Assembly (NCBI RefSeq): GCF_014218295.1
Contig: NZ_AP023287.1
Location: 248,001-312,000 of the forward strand
Length of the DNA: 64,000 nucleotides
DNA from: Mycolicibacterium litorale
GTDB lineage: Bacteria > Actinomycetota > Actinomycetes > Mycobacteriales > Mycobacteriaceae
Direction: 5' to 3'
In this document: piece after piece, positions 15,686 to 24,445 of the stretch
Position numbering within the stretch: the first letter of the stretch is position 1
Layout of the letters: every line of letters starts with the position of its first letter
Notes under the pieces: model-generated
Seen by the model: the letters and a program-made list of their open reading frames with translations, nothing else
Databases searched by the model: none
What the model was told of the DNA's origin: nothing
Program-made: the position numbers and the translations under genes

Positions 15686-16447
15686 TCAGCGCTGCAGGAC
15701 CAGCACCAGGTTGCTCACCGCGACCTCACGCAGACCCGGGACGGCAGTGGTCCACCACGCCCATCGTGGGTGGTAGCGAGGGAATACGGCGATCGATGCG
15801 CCCGTGCTCGCGGCCCACTCGAGGCCGTCGCGGGCCGACACCGCGAACAGCGACGAACCGTAGTCGTTTTTGGGCCGGTGGCCGTGTTTGCGGGTGTACC
15901 GCTCGGCCGCGCGGGCGCCGCCGAGGTAGTGCGTCAGCCCCATCTCGTGCCCGCCGAACGGGCCGAGCCAGATGGTGTAGGACAGGATCGCGAGCCCACC
16001 CGGCCGGGTGACCCGCAACATCTCGGCACCGAGCCGCCACGGATGCGGCACGTGTTCGGCCACGTTCGACGACAGACAGACATCGACGCTGCCATCGGCG
16101 AATGGCAAAGCGGTTCCGGAGGCCCGGACGTAGCGGCCGGTGTGGTCGGTGACGGCTGGCCCGGCGTGCATCTCGCGCGGGTCGGGCTCGACCCCCACGT
16201 AGTCCATGCCGTGGCGGGCGAACGCCGCGGCGAAGTAACCGGGCCCGCCGCCGACGTCGAGCACGGTGCGCCCGTTCGCGGACCGACCTGTCGCGCCGCG
16301 CCAGAGGTCGGCCACCATGGCGGCGGTGTCGTCGGCGAGCGCGCCGTAGAACCGGGCCGGGTCAGACTGTTCGTAGCGGAACTCGCTGAGCAACCGCACC
16401 GAGCGCCTCAGCGTCGCCCGTCGCGCGAACAGATCGGTGGCCGCCAC
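15686..16447 (-). CDS. SAM-dependent methyltransferase (Rv0224c-like)
   Basis: A class I methyltransferase of 253 residues. Motif I is VLDVGGGPGYFAAAFARHG, the acidic residue that binds ribose is in GVEPDPREM, and LSSNVAEHVPHPW is the later motif of the UbiE/methyltransferase-11 type. The N-terminus MAATDLFARRATLRRS and the C-terminal HPRWAWW block closely resemble Rv0224c, reported essential in M. tuberculosis as I recall. It sits beside a divergent glycosyltransferase and the envelope-lipid genes, so an envelope glycolipid or polyprenyl substrate is plausible but unproven. Confidence 0.88.
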   Translation of the reverse strand: MAATDLFARRATLRRSVRLLSEFRYEQSDPARFYGALADDTAAMVADLWRGATGRSANGRTVLDVGGGPGYFAAAFARHGMDYVGVEPDPREMHAGPAVTDHTGRYVRASGTALPFADGSVDVCLSSNVAEHVPHPWRLGAEMLRVTRPGGLAILSYTIWLGPFGGHEMGLTHYLGGARAAERYTRKHGHRPKNDYGSSLFAVSARDGLEWAASTGASIAVFPRYHPRWAWWTTAVPGLREVAVSNLVLVLQR

Positions 16448-16531
16448 GCGGACGACCCTACGTCGCCGGCCGGGAGGCCGGATTCGTCGCGGAGTAGGCC
16501 GGCGGTGCCGGGCCGGTTAGGCTCGCTCACG

Positions 16532-17692
16532 ATGTCCGCGCGCCCGCTTCGTTCCGTCCTGCTTCTGTGCTGGCGGGATATCGGGCATCCGCAGGGCGGC
16601 GGCAGCGAGATGTACCTGCAACGCATCGGTGCGCAGTTGGCCGCCTCCGGTGTCGACGTGACGCTGCGCACCGCCTCGTATCCCGGCGCCGCGCGCCGTG
16701 AGGTCGTCGACGGCGTGCGCATCAGCCGCGGCGGCGGCCGGTACTCGGTGTATCCGTGGGCGCTGCTGGTGATGATGCTCGCCCGGTTCGGTGTGGGACC
16801 GCTGCGTGGGGTGCGCCCGGACGTCGTCGTCGACACCCAGAACGGTGTGCCGTTCCTGGCCCGGCTGATCTTCGGCCGCCGGGTCGCGGTGCTCGTGCAT
16901 CACTGCCACCGCGAGCAGTGGCCGGTCGCCGGTCCGGTGCTGGGCCGGCTGGGCTGGTTCGTCGAATCTGTCGTGTCACCGCGGGCGCACCGGCGGGCGC
17001 AGTACGTGACGGTGTCGCTGCCGTCCGCGCGCGACCTGACCGACCTGGGAGTCGATGCGGAGCGGATCGCGGTGGTGCGCAACGGGCTCGACGAGGCGCC
17101 GGCGCCCACGCTGACCGAACCACCCTCGGCGACGCCGCGGATCGCGGTGCTGTCGCGGCTGGTCCCGCACAAGCAGATCGAAGACGCGCTCGACGCCGTG
17201 GCGGCGCTGCGCCCGCGCATGCCCGACCTGCACCTCGACGTCCTCGGTGGCGGCTGGTGGCAGCAGAAGCTCGTCGACCACGCCCGGCTGGCGGGGATCT
17301 CGGACGCGGTGACCTTCCACGGTCACGTCGACGACATGACCAAACACGAAGTGCTGCAGCGGAGCTGGGTGCATGTGCTGCCGTCGCGCAAGGAGGGCTG
17401 GGGGCTGGCGGTGACCGAAGCCGGGCAGCACGGGGTACCGACGATCGGCTACCGCTCGTCGGGCGGGCTGACGGATTCCATCGTCGACGGGGTGACCGGT
17501 CTGCTGGTCGACGACCGCGACGAACTCGTCGAGGCGCTCGAGCGACTCCTCGGTGACCGGGTGCTGCGGGAAGAACTCGGTGCGAAGGCACAGGCGCGAA
17601 GCGTCGAGTTCTCGTGGCGGCAGAGCGCTTCGGCGATGCGCGAGGTGTTCGACGCCATGCTGGCGGGACGGTTCGTCAGCGGCGTGGTGTAG
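16532..17692 (+). CDS. GT-B glycosyltransferase (Rv0225-like)
   Basis: 386-residue retaining glycosyltransferase of the GT4 type. The N-terminal domain begins VLLLCWRDIGHPQGGGSEMY, where the glycine loop contacts the acceptor or donor phosphates. The C-terminal donor-binding domain has the E-x7-E motif in RKEGWGLAVTEAGQHG. ATG 16532 follows a -10 box TAGGCT (16518-16523) by eight bases, suggesting a leaderless or near-leaderless transcript. It ends three bases from the convergent membrane-protein gene. Conserved linkage with pgfA and tmaT homologues points to envelope glycolipid metabolism. Donor sugar unknown. Confidence 0.88.
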   Translation: MSARPLRSVLLLCWRDIGHPQGGGSEMYLQRIGAQLAASGVDVTLRTASYPGAARREVVDGVRISRGGGRYSVYPWALLVMMLARFGVGPLRGVRPDVVVDTQNGVPFLARLIFGRRVAVLVHHCHREQWPVAGPVLGRLGWFVESVVSPRAHRRAQYVTVSLPSARDLTDLGVDAERIAVVRNGLDEAPAPTLTEPPSATPRIAVLSRLVPHKQIEDALDAVAALRPRMPDLHLDVLGGGWWQQKLVDHARLAGISDAVTFHGHVDDMTKHEVLQRSWVHVLPSRKEGWGLAVTEAGQHGVPTIGYRSSGGLTDSIVDGVTGLLVDDRDELVEALERLLGDRVLREELGAKAQARSVEFSWRQSASAMREVFDAMLAGRFVSGVV

Positions 17693-17695
17693 CTC

Positions 17696-19357
17696 TCATG
17701 AACGCGGGCCGGCCACCCGCCCCCGCGTCCGGCGGCGGTTGACCGCACCGGCGAATATCGAGCCAAGCAACAGCGCCAGCCACACCCCGTGCGCGCCGAC
17801 AAGCAATCCCCGGTGCGGCGACGACGCCCCGTCCCCACCCACGCGGTAGACCGCCAGCCCGTCCCCGCGATAGGCGACCGGGAGGTCCAACGCGGAGTCC
17901 TCGCCCTCGACGACCACCCAGCCGACCCCCGCGCCAGCCAACTCCGACACCGGCGCCCCACGCAGCAACAATTCCTGCACGGCCCGTGCGCGCATCCCTT
18001 CGCCGGGCACCGTCTCACCACCGATCACCAGGTCGCCCGTGCTCAGCACATCGGCGCGCACCCAGCGCGGCAGCGGGTCGAGCACCGGCGCCTCACCGGC
18101 CCAGCCGAACTGCCGCATACTGTCCGGCGGCAACACCGCCACCGGGCGCGGATCGGCGTTGATCACCGCCGCCGCCTCCGCCCACGAGGGCGGGTACTGC
18201 ACCGCACGCATCCGCCCGCCGACACCGAACGCCAGATCCGGCAGCACCGCGATCAGCGCCGCACAGCACACCGCCGCCACCGCCGCCGCGGGCACCCGCC
18301 GCACCGCCACGACCGCGCCGGCACCCGCGACCGCATATCCCGGCAGTGCCAACGCCACCCACTTCTGGCCGTCGCGCAGCACCCCCAGCCCCGGCAGCGC
18401 GCGCACCACCTGCTCGACGGCCGCGAGCCCCGGGCCGGTCGCCATGGCCGCCGGCAGCACCACCGCCGTGGCGGCCAGCACGAGCAGCGGGACAGCCGCC
18501 GGTCGGCGCCACACCACCGAGAGCCCGGCCGCCACCACCGCCAGCAGCACGACGGTGGCGATCACCGCGAACGTCGTTGCGCGCGAACCCGGTACGGCGT
18601 CGGCGTTCCAGATGCCGCCGAGGCCGGCCAGGCTGCCGAGCGTCCCCAGGCCCGGTTCGGCGCGGGCCGCGAACGCGGGGATGCCCGCGGCGGGAGAAGC
18701 CGCCAGCGACCCCGACACCGCCGCCGCCACCAGCCAGGGCAGTGCACTCGCCACCGCCGCGGCCAGTGTCACCACAATCACCGGCAGCCGCCGCCCCGGC
18801 CCCGGCGCGCACACACTCACCAGCGCGACCACCGCCGCCAGCAGTAATCCCGTCGGCGTGAGCCCGGCCGCCGCGATCCAGAACGGCAACGGCCACCACC
18901 GGCCGGACCCGTCGCGCAGACGCAGCGCTGCGGTCGCCACCCACGGCAGGCAGCCGTACCCCACCAGCAGGCTCCAATGCCCCTGCAGCAGGCGTTCGGC
19001 GACGTACGGATTCCACACCGCGACCGTGACCGCAACGCACCGGCCCGCCACCCCCGCGTCGGGGACCACCGTGGCCGCCAGGCGTGCCGCACCACACCCG
19101 GCCGCCCACAGACCCGCCACCAGCAGCGCCTTGACCACGACACCACCGTCGAGCACCTGCGACGCCAGGGCGATGAAGAAGTCCTGCGGCAGCGCCCGAG
19201 GTGCCGCCTCCGACAGGCCCAGCGCCGCGTCGGACAGGTACGACCGCGGCGTGGACACCGCGTCGCGCAGCAGCAGGTAACCAGGCGGCAGCAGCGGCGC
19301 GGTCACGATCAGCGACAGCGCCAGCGCGTAGACCGGCGGGAGGTAGCGGGAGATCAG
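17696..19357 (-). CDS. Polytopic membrane protein (Rv0226c-like)
   Basis: About 553 residues with at least ten membrane helices in the first 420 residues and a C-terminal periplasmic region (RPVAVLPPDSMRQFGW onward) before a last helix. The layout resembles GT-C-type glycosyltransferases, but no catalytic motif was identified. The start is uncertain. The natural N-terminus LISRYLPPVYALALS has only a CTG (19355-19357), overlapping the TGA of the PgfA-like gene; no ATG, GTG or TTG occurs at this point. Overlap with the upstream gene indicates coupled translation. Conserved locus Rv0226c-Rv0227c. Confidence 0.75.
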   Translation of the reverse strand: MISRYLPPVYALALSLIVTAPLLPPGYLLLRDAVSTPRSYLSDAALGLSEAAPRALPQDFFIALASQVLDGGVVVKALLVAGLWAAGCGAARLAATVVPDAGVAGRCVAVTVAVWNPYVAERLLQGHWSLLVGYGCLPWVATAALRLRDGSGRWWPLPFWIAAAGLTPTGLLLAAVVALVSVCAPGPGRRLPVIVVTLAAAVASALPWLVAAAVSGSLAASPAAGIPAFAARAEPGLGTLGSLAGLGGIWNADAVPGSRATTFAVIATVVLLAVVAAGLSVVWRRPAAVPLLVLAATAVVLPAAMATGPGLAAVEQVVRALPGLGVLRDGQKWVALALPGYAVAGAGAVVAVRRVPAAAVAAVCCAALIAVLPDLAFGVGGRMRAVQYPPSWAEAAAVINADPRPVAVLPPDSMRQFGWAGEAPVLDPLPRWVRADVLSTGDLVIGGETVPGEGMRARAVQELLLRGAPVSELAGAGVGWVVVEGEDSALDLPVAYRGDGLAVYRVGGDGASSPHRGLLVGAHGVWLALLLGSIFAGAVNRRRTRGRVAGPRS

Positions 19358-20556
19358 ACCGGTCTGTCGGGCGGTAGATCGGTCGGCCGCTGGGCCGGCA
19401 GCTTCTCGGTCTTGGCTTCGGCGCCCGGCACCGGTTCGCCGGCGTCGTCGCGCTGGAAGAAACCGTGGTCGGCTTCGTCGAGTCCGGGGTCGATCAGTGC
19501 CGATTCCGCCCGCAGGCTGAACGACCCGAGCAGGGCGCCACCCACCAGCAGCACCAGTCCGACGGCGGTGAAGGTGATCGGCAGGATCCGGCCCCACAGC
19601 GCGATGCGGTCGCGTTCACTGCGGGCGCTGGCCACCTGGGACTCGACCGATTCCTCGTTCGTGGTGACGGTGTAGTCGACGAACGTCACCTCGGGCCGCA
19701 GCGCATCACGCGCGTAGTAGTGGTAGGCGTGCTCGTCGGACTTGACGATGGTGCCCGAGACCGGATCGACCCAGAACGTGCGCTCGGCGGCGTAGAACCG
19801 GCTCATCGTGATCGGCGCTTCCGGATCGCCCTCGACACCCCACAGCGCGGCGCGGGCGGTGACCTGCGCATCGGCGTCGTCTTCGTACAGGGACGCGTAC
19901 TTCACCGGTTCGACCAGCTTGCCCTCGGCGTCGTACCCGACGTTCTGGGTGAACTTGTAGGTGGTCAACCCGTTGACGTCCTCTTCGCCGTCGTAGTTGG
20001 CGTCGTAGGCCTTCTGCGCGATCGGGTCGAAGAACGGGTAGGTCTTCTTCTCCGTGTCGAACGGGAACCGGTAGGTCAACCCGTCGTGCGGCAGCGCGAT
20101 GTTGGTCGGCGGCTGATCGTCCTCGATGGCCCGCGGCTTCTGGACCGCGCCACCGGGATTGCTCTCGCTCGACACCGCCATCGCCGACGATCGGTCCATG
20201 GTCACGGTGTCGACCATCGCCAGCAGCAGACCGTTGTCCTGCTGCTTGTCGGTGCGGCGCAGCGAGCTGCCCACTTGCAGCGTGACCACGTCGGCGTTCG
20301 ACGGCGATTCCACCGTCATCTGCTGCTGGAACACCATCGGAACGTCACGGTCGACGACGAAGCGTTCGCCCATCAGCGACGCCGGGTCGAACGCGGTCCC
20401 CGAACCGTCGCTGATCAGGGTGGTGTCGATGTCCAAGGGGACCTTGGCGATCTTGCCCTTGGTATAGGTGGACAGCAACAGCGCGGCGATCAGCAGGGCA
20501 GCACCGAGCCCCATGAGTCCGCACGCCGCGATCCGCAGCGCCACTGCGCGGTTCAA
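19354..20556 (-). CDS. pgfA: DUF3068 membrane-anchored protein, PgfA-like (Rv0227c)
   Basis: 400 residues: an N-terminal helix (LRIAACGLMGLGAALLIAAL), a large extracytoplasmic domain of about 300 residues, and a C-terminal helix (ILPITFTAVGLVLLVGGALL) with a cytoplasmic tail. This is the DUF3068/PorA-family architecture. The M. smegmatis orthologue is, from memory, PgfA, which works with MmpL3 in trehalose monomycolate trafficking and polar growth. TTG 20556 follows AAGGAGG by six bases. It is divergent from the TmaT-like gene and overlaps the Rv0226c-like gene, so the locus probably serves mycolate export. Confidence 0.85.
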   Translation of the reverse strand: MNRAVALRIAACGLMGLGAALLIAALLLSTYTKGKIAKVPLDIDTTLISDGSGTAFDPASLMGERFVVDRDVPMVFQQQMTVESPSNADVVTLQVGSSLRRTDKQQDNGLLLAMVDTVTMDRSSAMAVSSESNPGGAVQKPRAIEDDQPPTNIALPHDGLTYRFPFDTEKKTYPFFDPIAQKAYDANYDGEEDVNGLTTYKFTQNVGYDAEGKLVEPVKYASLYEDDADAQVTARAALWGVEGDPEAPITMSRFYAAERTFWVDPVSGTIVKSDEHAYHYYARDALRPEVTFVDYTVTTNEESVESQVASARSERDRIALWGRILPITFTAVGLVLLVGGALLGSFSLRAESALIDPGLDEADHGFFQRDDAGEPVPGAEAKTEKLPAQRPTDLPPDRPV

Positions 20557-20696
20557 ACCGTGCCTCCTTCGGCTCGGGACGGCAAAACCCGTTTGACCCT
20601 AACAGTCGACCTTAAGGCCGGAACTTACTACGAGACCTTCGGCCGCACCCGTCGCCCGCGACCCGCCCCACCTGCCGCGCTGGCACACTGGTCGCC

Positions 20697-21875
20697 GTGA
20701 CGAGCACCGAGGAGGTCGGCGGGACGCGGTCGTTCCTGCCCGCGGTCGAGGGCATGCGCGCCTGCGCGGCCATCGGCGTCGTCGTCACCCACGTTGCCTT
20801 CCAGACCGGGCACACCGGTGGCGCCGACGGGCGGTTCTTCGGGCGCTTCGACCTGGCCGTCGCGGTGTTCTTCGCGCTGTCGGGGTTCCTGCTGTGGCGC
20901 GGCCACGCCGCCGCGGCGCGCGGGCTGCGGACCGCCCCGCCGACCGGGCACTATCTGCGGTCCCGGCTCGTGCGCATCCTGCCGGGCTACCTCGTGGCGG
21001 TCGTGATCATCCTGACGGTGTTCCCGGACACCGAACCGGACCTCACGGTGTGGCTGGCCAACCTCAGCCTGACCCAGATCTACGTACCGCTGACGCTGAC
21101 CGCGGGCCTGACGCAGATGTGGAGCCTGTCGGTGGAGGTCAGCTTCTATCTGGCGCTGCCGTTCCTGGCGCTGCTGGCCCGGCGGCTGCCCGTCGCGGCG
21201 CGCGTCCCGGCGATCATCGCCGTCGCGCTGGCGAGCCTGTTCTGGGTCTACATCCCGTCCGACCCCGATTCGGGACACAACCTGTGGAACTGGCCACCGG
21301 CCTTCTTCTCCTGGTTCGCCGCGGGCATGGTGCTGGCTGAGCTGACCGTCACGCGGGTCGGCTGGCCCCATCGACTGGCGCGGCGCCGCATCCTGATGGC
21401 GCTCGTCGCGGCCGGGGCCTTCGCGATCGCCGCGTCGCCGATGGCCGGTCGCGAGGGGTTGCAGCCCGGCACCATCGGCCAGGTCATCCTCAAGACCGCG
21501 ATGGGCGCCGTCGTCGCGGGGGCGCTGCTGGCACCGCTGGTGCTCGACCGGCCCGAGACCATGCACCGGATCCTCGGCAGCCGGGTGATGGTCACCCTGG
21601 GCCGGTGGTCCTACGGGCTGTTCATCTGGCATCTCGCCGCGCTGGCGATGGTGTTCCCGATGGTGGGCGAATTCGCGTTCAACGGCCACATGCCGCTGGT
21701 GCTGGCGCTGACCCTGGTGTTCGGCTTCGCGCTCGCCGCGGTGAGTTACGCGCTGGTCGAGAGCCCCTGCCGCGAGGCGTTGCGCCGCTGGGAGTTCCGT
21801 CGCGCCACCCCCGCGCACCGGGCGCCGCCGCTGGACAGCGCGGTCAGCGACGTGGCCGAGCCGATCTCGCGATGA
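20697..21875 (+). CDS. tmaT: Acyltransferase-3 family membrane protein, TmaT-like (Rv0228)
   Basis: 392 residues with about ten membrane helices. The family hallmarks are the early SFLPAVEGMRACAAIGVVVTH, with its His in the first helix, followed by RSRLVRILPGYL and WSLSVEVSFYL. This is the acyltransferase-3 fold that moves acetyl groups across or onto envelope lipids. In corynebacteria the homologue TmaT acetylates trehalose monomycolate before export, and Rv0228 is the mycobacterial counterpart as I recall. GTG 20697 has no clear ribosome site. The 140-bp gap to pgfA is a shared divergent promoter region with CCTTAAGG near 20610. Confidence 0.82.
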   Translation: MTSTEEVGGTRSFLPAVEGMRACAAIGVVVTHVAFQTGHTGGADGRFFGRFDLAVAVFFALSGFLLWRGHAAAARGLRTAPPTGHYLRSRLVRILPGYLVAVVIILTVFPDTEPDLTVWLANLSLTQIYVPLTLTAGLTQMWSLSVEVSFYLALPFLALLARRLPVAARVPAIIAVALASLFWVYIPSDPDSGHNLWNWPPAFFSWFAAGMVLAELTVTRVGWPHRLARRRILMALVAAGAFAIAASPMAGREGLQPGTIGQVILKTAMGAVVAGALLAPLVLDRPETMHRILGSRVMVTLGRWSYGLFIWHLAALAMVFPMVGEFAFNGHMPLVLALTLVFGFALAAVSYALVESPCREALRRWEFRRATPAHRAPPLDSAVSDVAEPISR

Positions 21876-21893
21876 CCTCGGTCGGATCAGTGC

Positions 21894-23285
21894 TCAGCGG
21901 CCGCTGACCGCGTTCGCGACCCGCGCCACCACGGACGTCTGCTGCCCGCCGCGCTGCTCGCGTCGGTCGGCCCAACCGTATGCGCGGTAAATGCCGTGGA
22001 TGCCCAGCCAGCGCAGCGGTTCCGGTTCCCACCGCCGGGTTCGTCGGTTGACCCACGGCAGCTGGGTGAGCGCCGTGTTCGCTCCGGTGATCAGCTCGGC
22101 CAGTGTGCGGCCGGCCAGGTTGGTGGCCGTGACGCCGGTGCCGACGTATCCCCCGGCCCACCCGATGCCGGTATCGGGCTCGTAGCCGACGGTGGCACGC
22201 CAATTGCGGGGTACTCCGAGGACACCGCTCCACCCGTGTGCGATCGGTACATCCTTGGCGGAGGGGAACCAGGACCGCAGTATCGCGGCCAGGCTCGCGA
22301 CCGTGGCGGCCGCGATGTCGCCGTTGTTGTCGGTCCGCGAACCGAATCGGTAGGGGTTACCGCGTCCGCCCAGCGCTATCCGGCCGTCCGGGGTGCGCTG
22401 GGCATAGGAGTAGACGTGCGCGAGGTCCTCGACGGTGTCGAAGTGGCTCCAGCCGATCTCCTTCCACGCCTCCGGCGGCAACGGTTCGGTGATGATCATC
22501 GACGAGTTCAGCGGCGCCCAGGTGCGCTTCTCGCCGGCGAGTCCTGAGGTGAAACCTTCGGTGGCGCGGATGACGTGTCCGGCGCGTACTGTTCCGCGTG
22601 CGGTCACCGCCGCGTGCGGTTCGATGCGGTCCACCCGTGTTCCCTCGTGAATCCGCACACCCCGCGCGCGCACGACCCGTGCCAGTCCGACGGCGAGTTT
22701 GGCGGGGTGGATACGGGCGCAGTGCGGTTGCCACAACCCGCCGAGTGTTCCGTCGACGCGTACACGCTCGGCCGCCTCGGCGGCGGTCAACCTCCGGTAG
22801 CCCTCCTCCGGCCATTCCGCGGCATGCCGGGCATGCTCGTCGACGCGCCGCAGCTGAGCGAGGTTCCGTGCAACGAGAAGGCTGCCGCCCTTGTGGATCT
22901 CGGCGTCGATGCCTTCGGCGTCGGCCACCCTGATGACCTCGTCGACGCTGTCGTTGAGGGCGAGCTGGAAGGCCCTGGTGGCCTCGCGGCCGTACTCGCG
23001 GGCGTAGCCGTCCTGACCTCCGGTGATGGTGTTCGTCAGCCAACCGCCGTTACGACCGGACGCCCCGTACCCGGCGAAACGCTGCTCCAGTATCCGGATC
23101 GACATGTCCGGCCGGGCCGCGCTGAGGTAATAGGCCAGCCACAGACCGGTATAGCCGGCACCGACGATCACGACGTCGGCTTCGGCCGGCCCCTCCAGGA
23201 TGTCGGACGCCCGCGGACGCCCGATCTGGTTGTACCAGAACGACACACCGCCCGTGGTGCAGATGTCGTCGCCGGACGCGCTCAC
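21894..23285 (-). CDS. FAD-dependent amine oxidase/oxidoreductase (DAO family, PuuB-like)
   Basis: 463 residues of the D-amino-acid-oxidase fold. FAD-binding motif VVIVGAGYTGLWLAYYLS starts near residue 37, RNGGWLTN contacts the flavin, and the C-terminal GWAGGYVGTGVTATNLAG closes the site. Most similar in layout to gamma-glutamylputrescine oxidase and related amine oxidases that release an aldehyde and ammonia. GTG 23285 overlaps the stop of the M24 hydrolase by four bases (GTGA), so translation is coupled. It is the last gene of the eight-gene amine cassette and probably performs the oxidation after deacylation. Substrate inferred only. Confidence 0.82.
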   Translation of the reverse strand: MSASGDDICTTGGVSFWYNQIGRPRASDILEGPAEADVVIVGAGYTGLWLAYYLSAARPDMSIRILEQRFAGYGASGRNGGWLTNTITGGQDGYAREYGREATRAFQLALNDSVDEVIRVADAEGIDAEIHKGGSLLVARNLAQLRRVDEHARHAAEWPEEGYRRLTAAEAAERVRVDGTLGGLWQPHCARIHPAKLAVGLARVVRARGVRIHEGTRVDRIEPHAAVTARGTVRAGHVIRATEGFTSGLAGEKRTWAPLNSSMIITEPLPPEAWKEIGWSHFDTVEDLAHVYSYAQRTPDGRIALGGRGNPYRFGSRTDNNGDIAAATVASLAAILRSWFPSAKDVPIAHGWSGVLGVPRNWRATVGYEPDTGIGWAGGYVGTGVTATNLAGRTLAELITGANTALTQLPWVNRRTRRWEPEPLRWLGIHGIYRAYGWADRREQRGGQQTSVVARVANAVSGR

Positions 23286-24436
23286 GCGATGAACAGTTCG
23301 TGATCCAGCGCGCTCATGGTTCGCGGACCCGAGGAGGTGCACTCCACCGTCTCTCCGAGTTTCAGGCCGAAACCCTCCTCGGGCAGATGGAGATTGGGTT
23401 CGACCGTGAAGGACATTCCCGGCGCGAACACGTGTGGGTCACCCTGGACCATCGTCATCGGCTCCAGCCACCCGGGCGGGTAGGCGACTCCGATGCTGTA
23501 ACCGATTCGGTGACAACGATTTTTGTGAAGCCCCGCGGGTTCGAGGACGGCGCGGGCAGCATCCTCGGGCTCGTGCACGGCGACGCCGGGCGCCGTGCGC
23601 TCGATGGCCGCCAGATGCGCCTGCTTCTGGAGTTCGGCGACCTCGCGCACGCGCGGCCCGGGCTCTCCCACCGTCGCGGTCCGCATCAACACGGCGTGAT
23701 ATCGGTGCACCACGCCGGCGAGTTCGACGCACACCACGTCGCCGCGTCCGAGCACCCGGCGTCCCGCCATGCAGTGCACCAGCGCGCTTCGCTCGCCGGA
23801 CACCACCATCGGTGGGATCGCCGCGTGCTCACCGCCCGCCTCGCCCAACGCCCCGGCCGCAATCCCCGCCAGCTCCAGCTCGGAAATCCCGGGCCTGATG
23901 TTCTCGAACACGACCGTCATCGCATAGTCGGCGATCGCCGCCGCCTGGCGCTGGTAGGCGAGTTCGGCCTCCGTCTTGATCAATCGGGCTTCCGGTACCA
24001 GATAGCTGCAGTCACTGACCGTGGCGTCCGGGAACGCCGCGACGATCTGCAGGTAGGTCGACGGCAGCATGGTGAACGCCTCGGTCTCGAGACCAAGGCG
24101 CGCGCTACCGAAGCCCAGATCCGAGATCGCCTCGATGAGTGCCTGCACAGGGTCGGTGACCGAGATGTCGTAGAACCGGCGGTGAGTCAGCCATGAGCAC
24201 GCGTCGACGCCGGGTTCTTCGGTGGTTCGGGTGACGAACAGTGGTTCGCCGCCGTCCACTGCGGGCACGACCAGCGCCTGCGGCCACAGGTAACCCACCG
24301 AATCGACGCCGGTCAGCCAGTGCACGGCATCGGGCATGGTGACCAGCATGGCGTCCAAGCCCGCGGCGCGCATGCGTGCCTGCACGTCGGTCAGACGGTC
24401 CCGGTAGGTGGTCAGCGGAAAAGCGAGTTCCAACAT
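23282..24436 (-). CDS. M24-family hydrolase, creatinase/ectoine-hydrolase-like
   Basis: 384 residues with the creatinase N-terminal domain (1-150) and a pita-bread C-terminal domain. Canonical M24 metallopeptidases carry five metal ligands. Here the first two aspartates are replaced by VELAG (about 237-241) and HAVLMRT (247-253), while HRIGYSIG, TVEPNLH and GETVEC keep the His and Glu positions. Loss of the aspartates and the ELAG block are what I recall for metal-free creatinase and ectoine hydrolase, so opening of a C-N bond in a small cyclic or guanidino compound is more likely than peptidase activity. It sits between the deacetylase and FAD oxidase genes of the cassette. Confidence 0.78.
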   Translation of the reverse strand: MLELAFPLTTYRDRLTDVQARMRAAGLDAMLVTMPDAVHWLTGVDSVGYLWPQALVVPAVDGGEPLFVTRTTEEPGVDACSWLTHRRFYDISVTDPVQALIEAISDLGFGSARLGLETEAFTMLPSTYLQIVAAFPDATVSDCSYLVPEARLIKTEAELAYQRQAAAIADYAMTVVFENIRPGISELELAGIAAGALGEAGGEHAAIPPMVVSGERSALVHCMAGRRVLGRGDVVCVELAGVVHRYHAVLMRTATVGEPGPRVREVAELQKQAHLAAIERTAPGVAVHEPEDAARAVLEPAGLHKNRCHRIGYSIGVAYPPGWLEPMTMVQGDPHVFAPGMSFTVEPNLHLPEEGFGLKLGETVECTSSGPRTMSALDHELFIA

Positions 24437-24445
24437 CGTGTGGTC

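Noticed and set aside
14017..16011. 664-codon open frame on the plus strand over the aldehyde dehydrogenase and methyltransferase
   Set aside because: It is the antisense of two well-supported genes; its product is Arg/Gly/His-rich with no domain, a common artefact of high-GC third positions.
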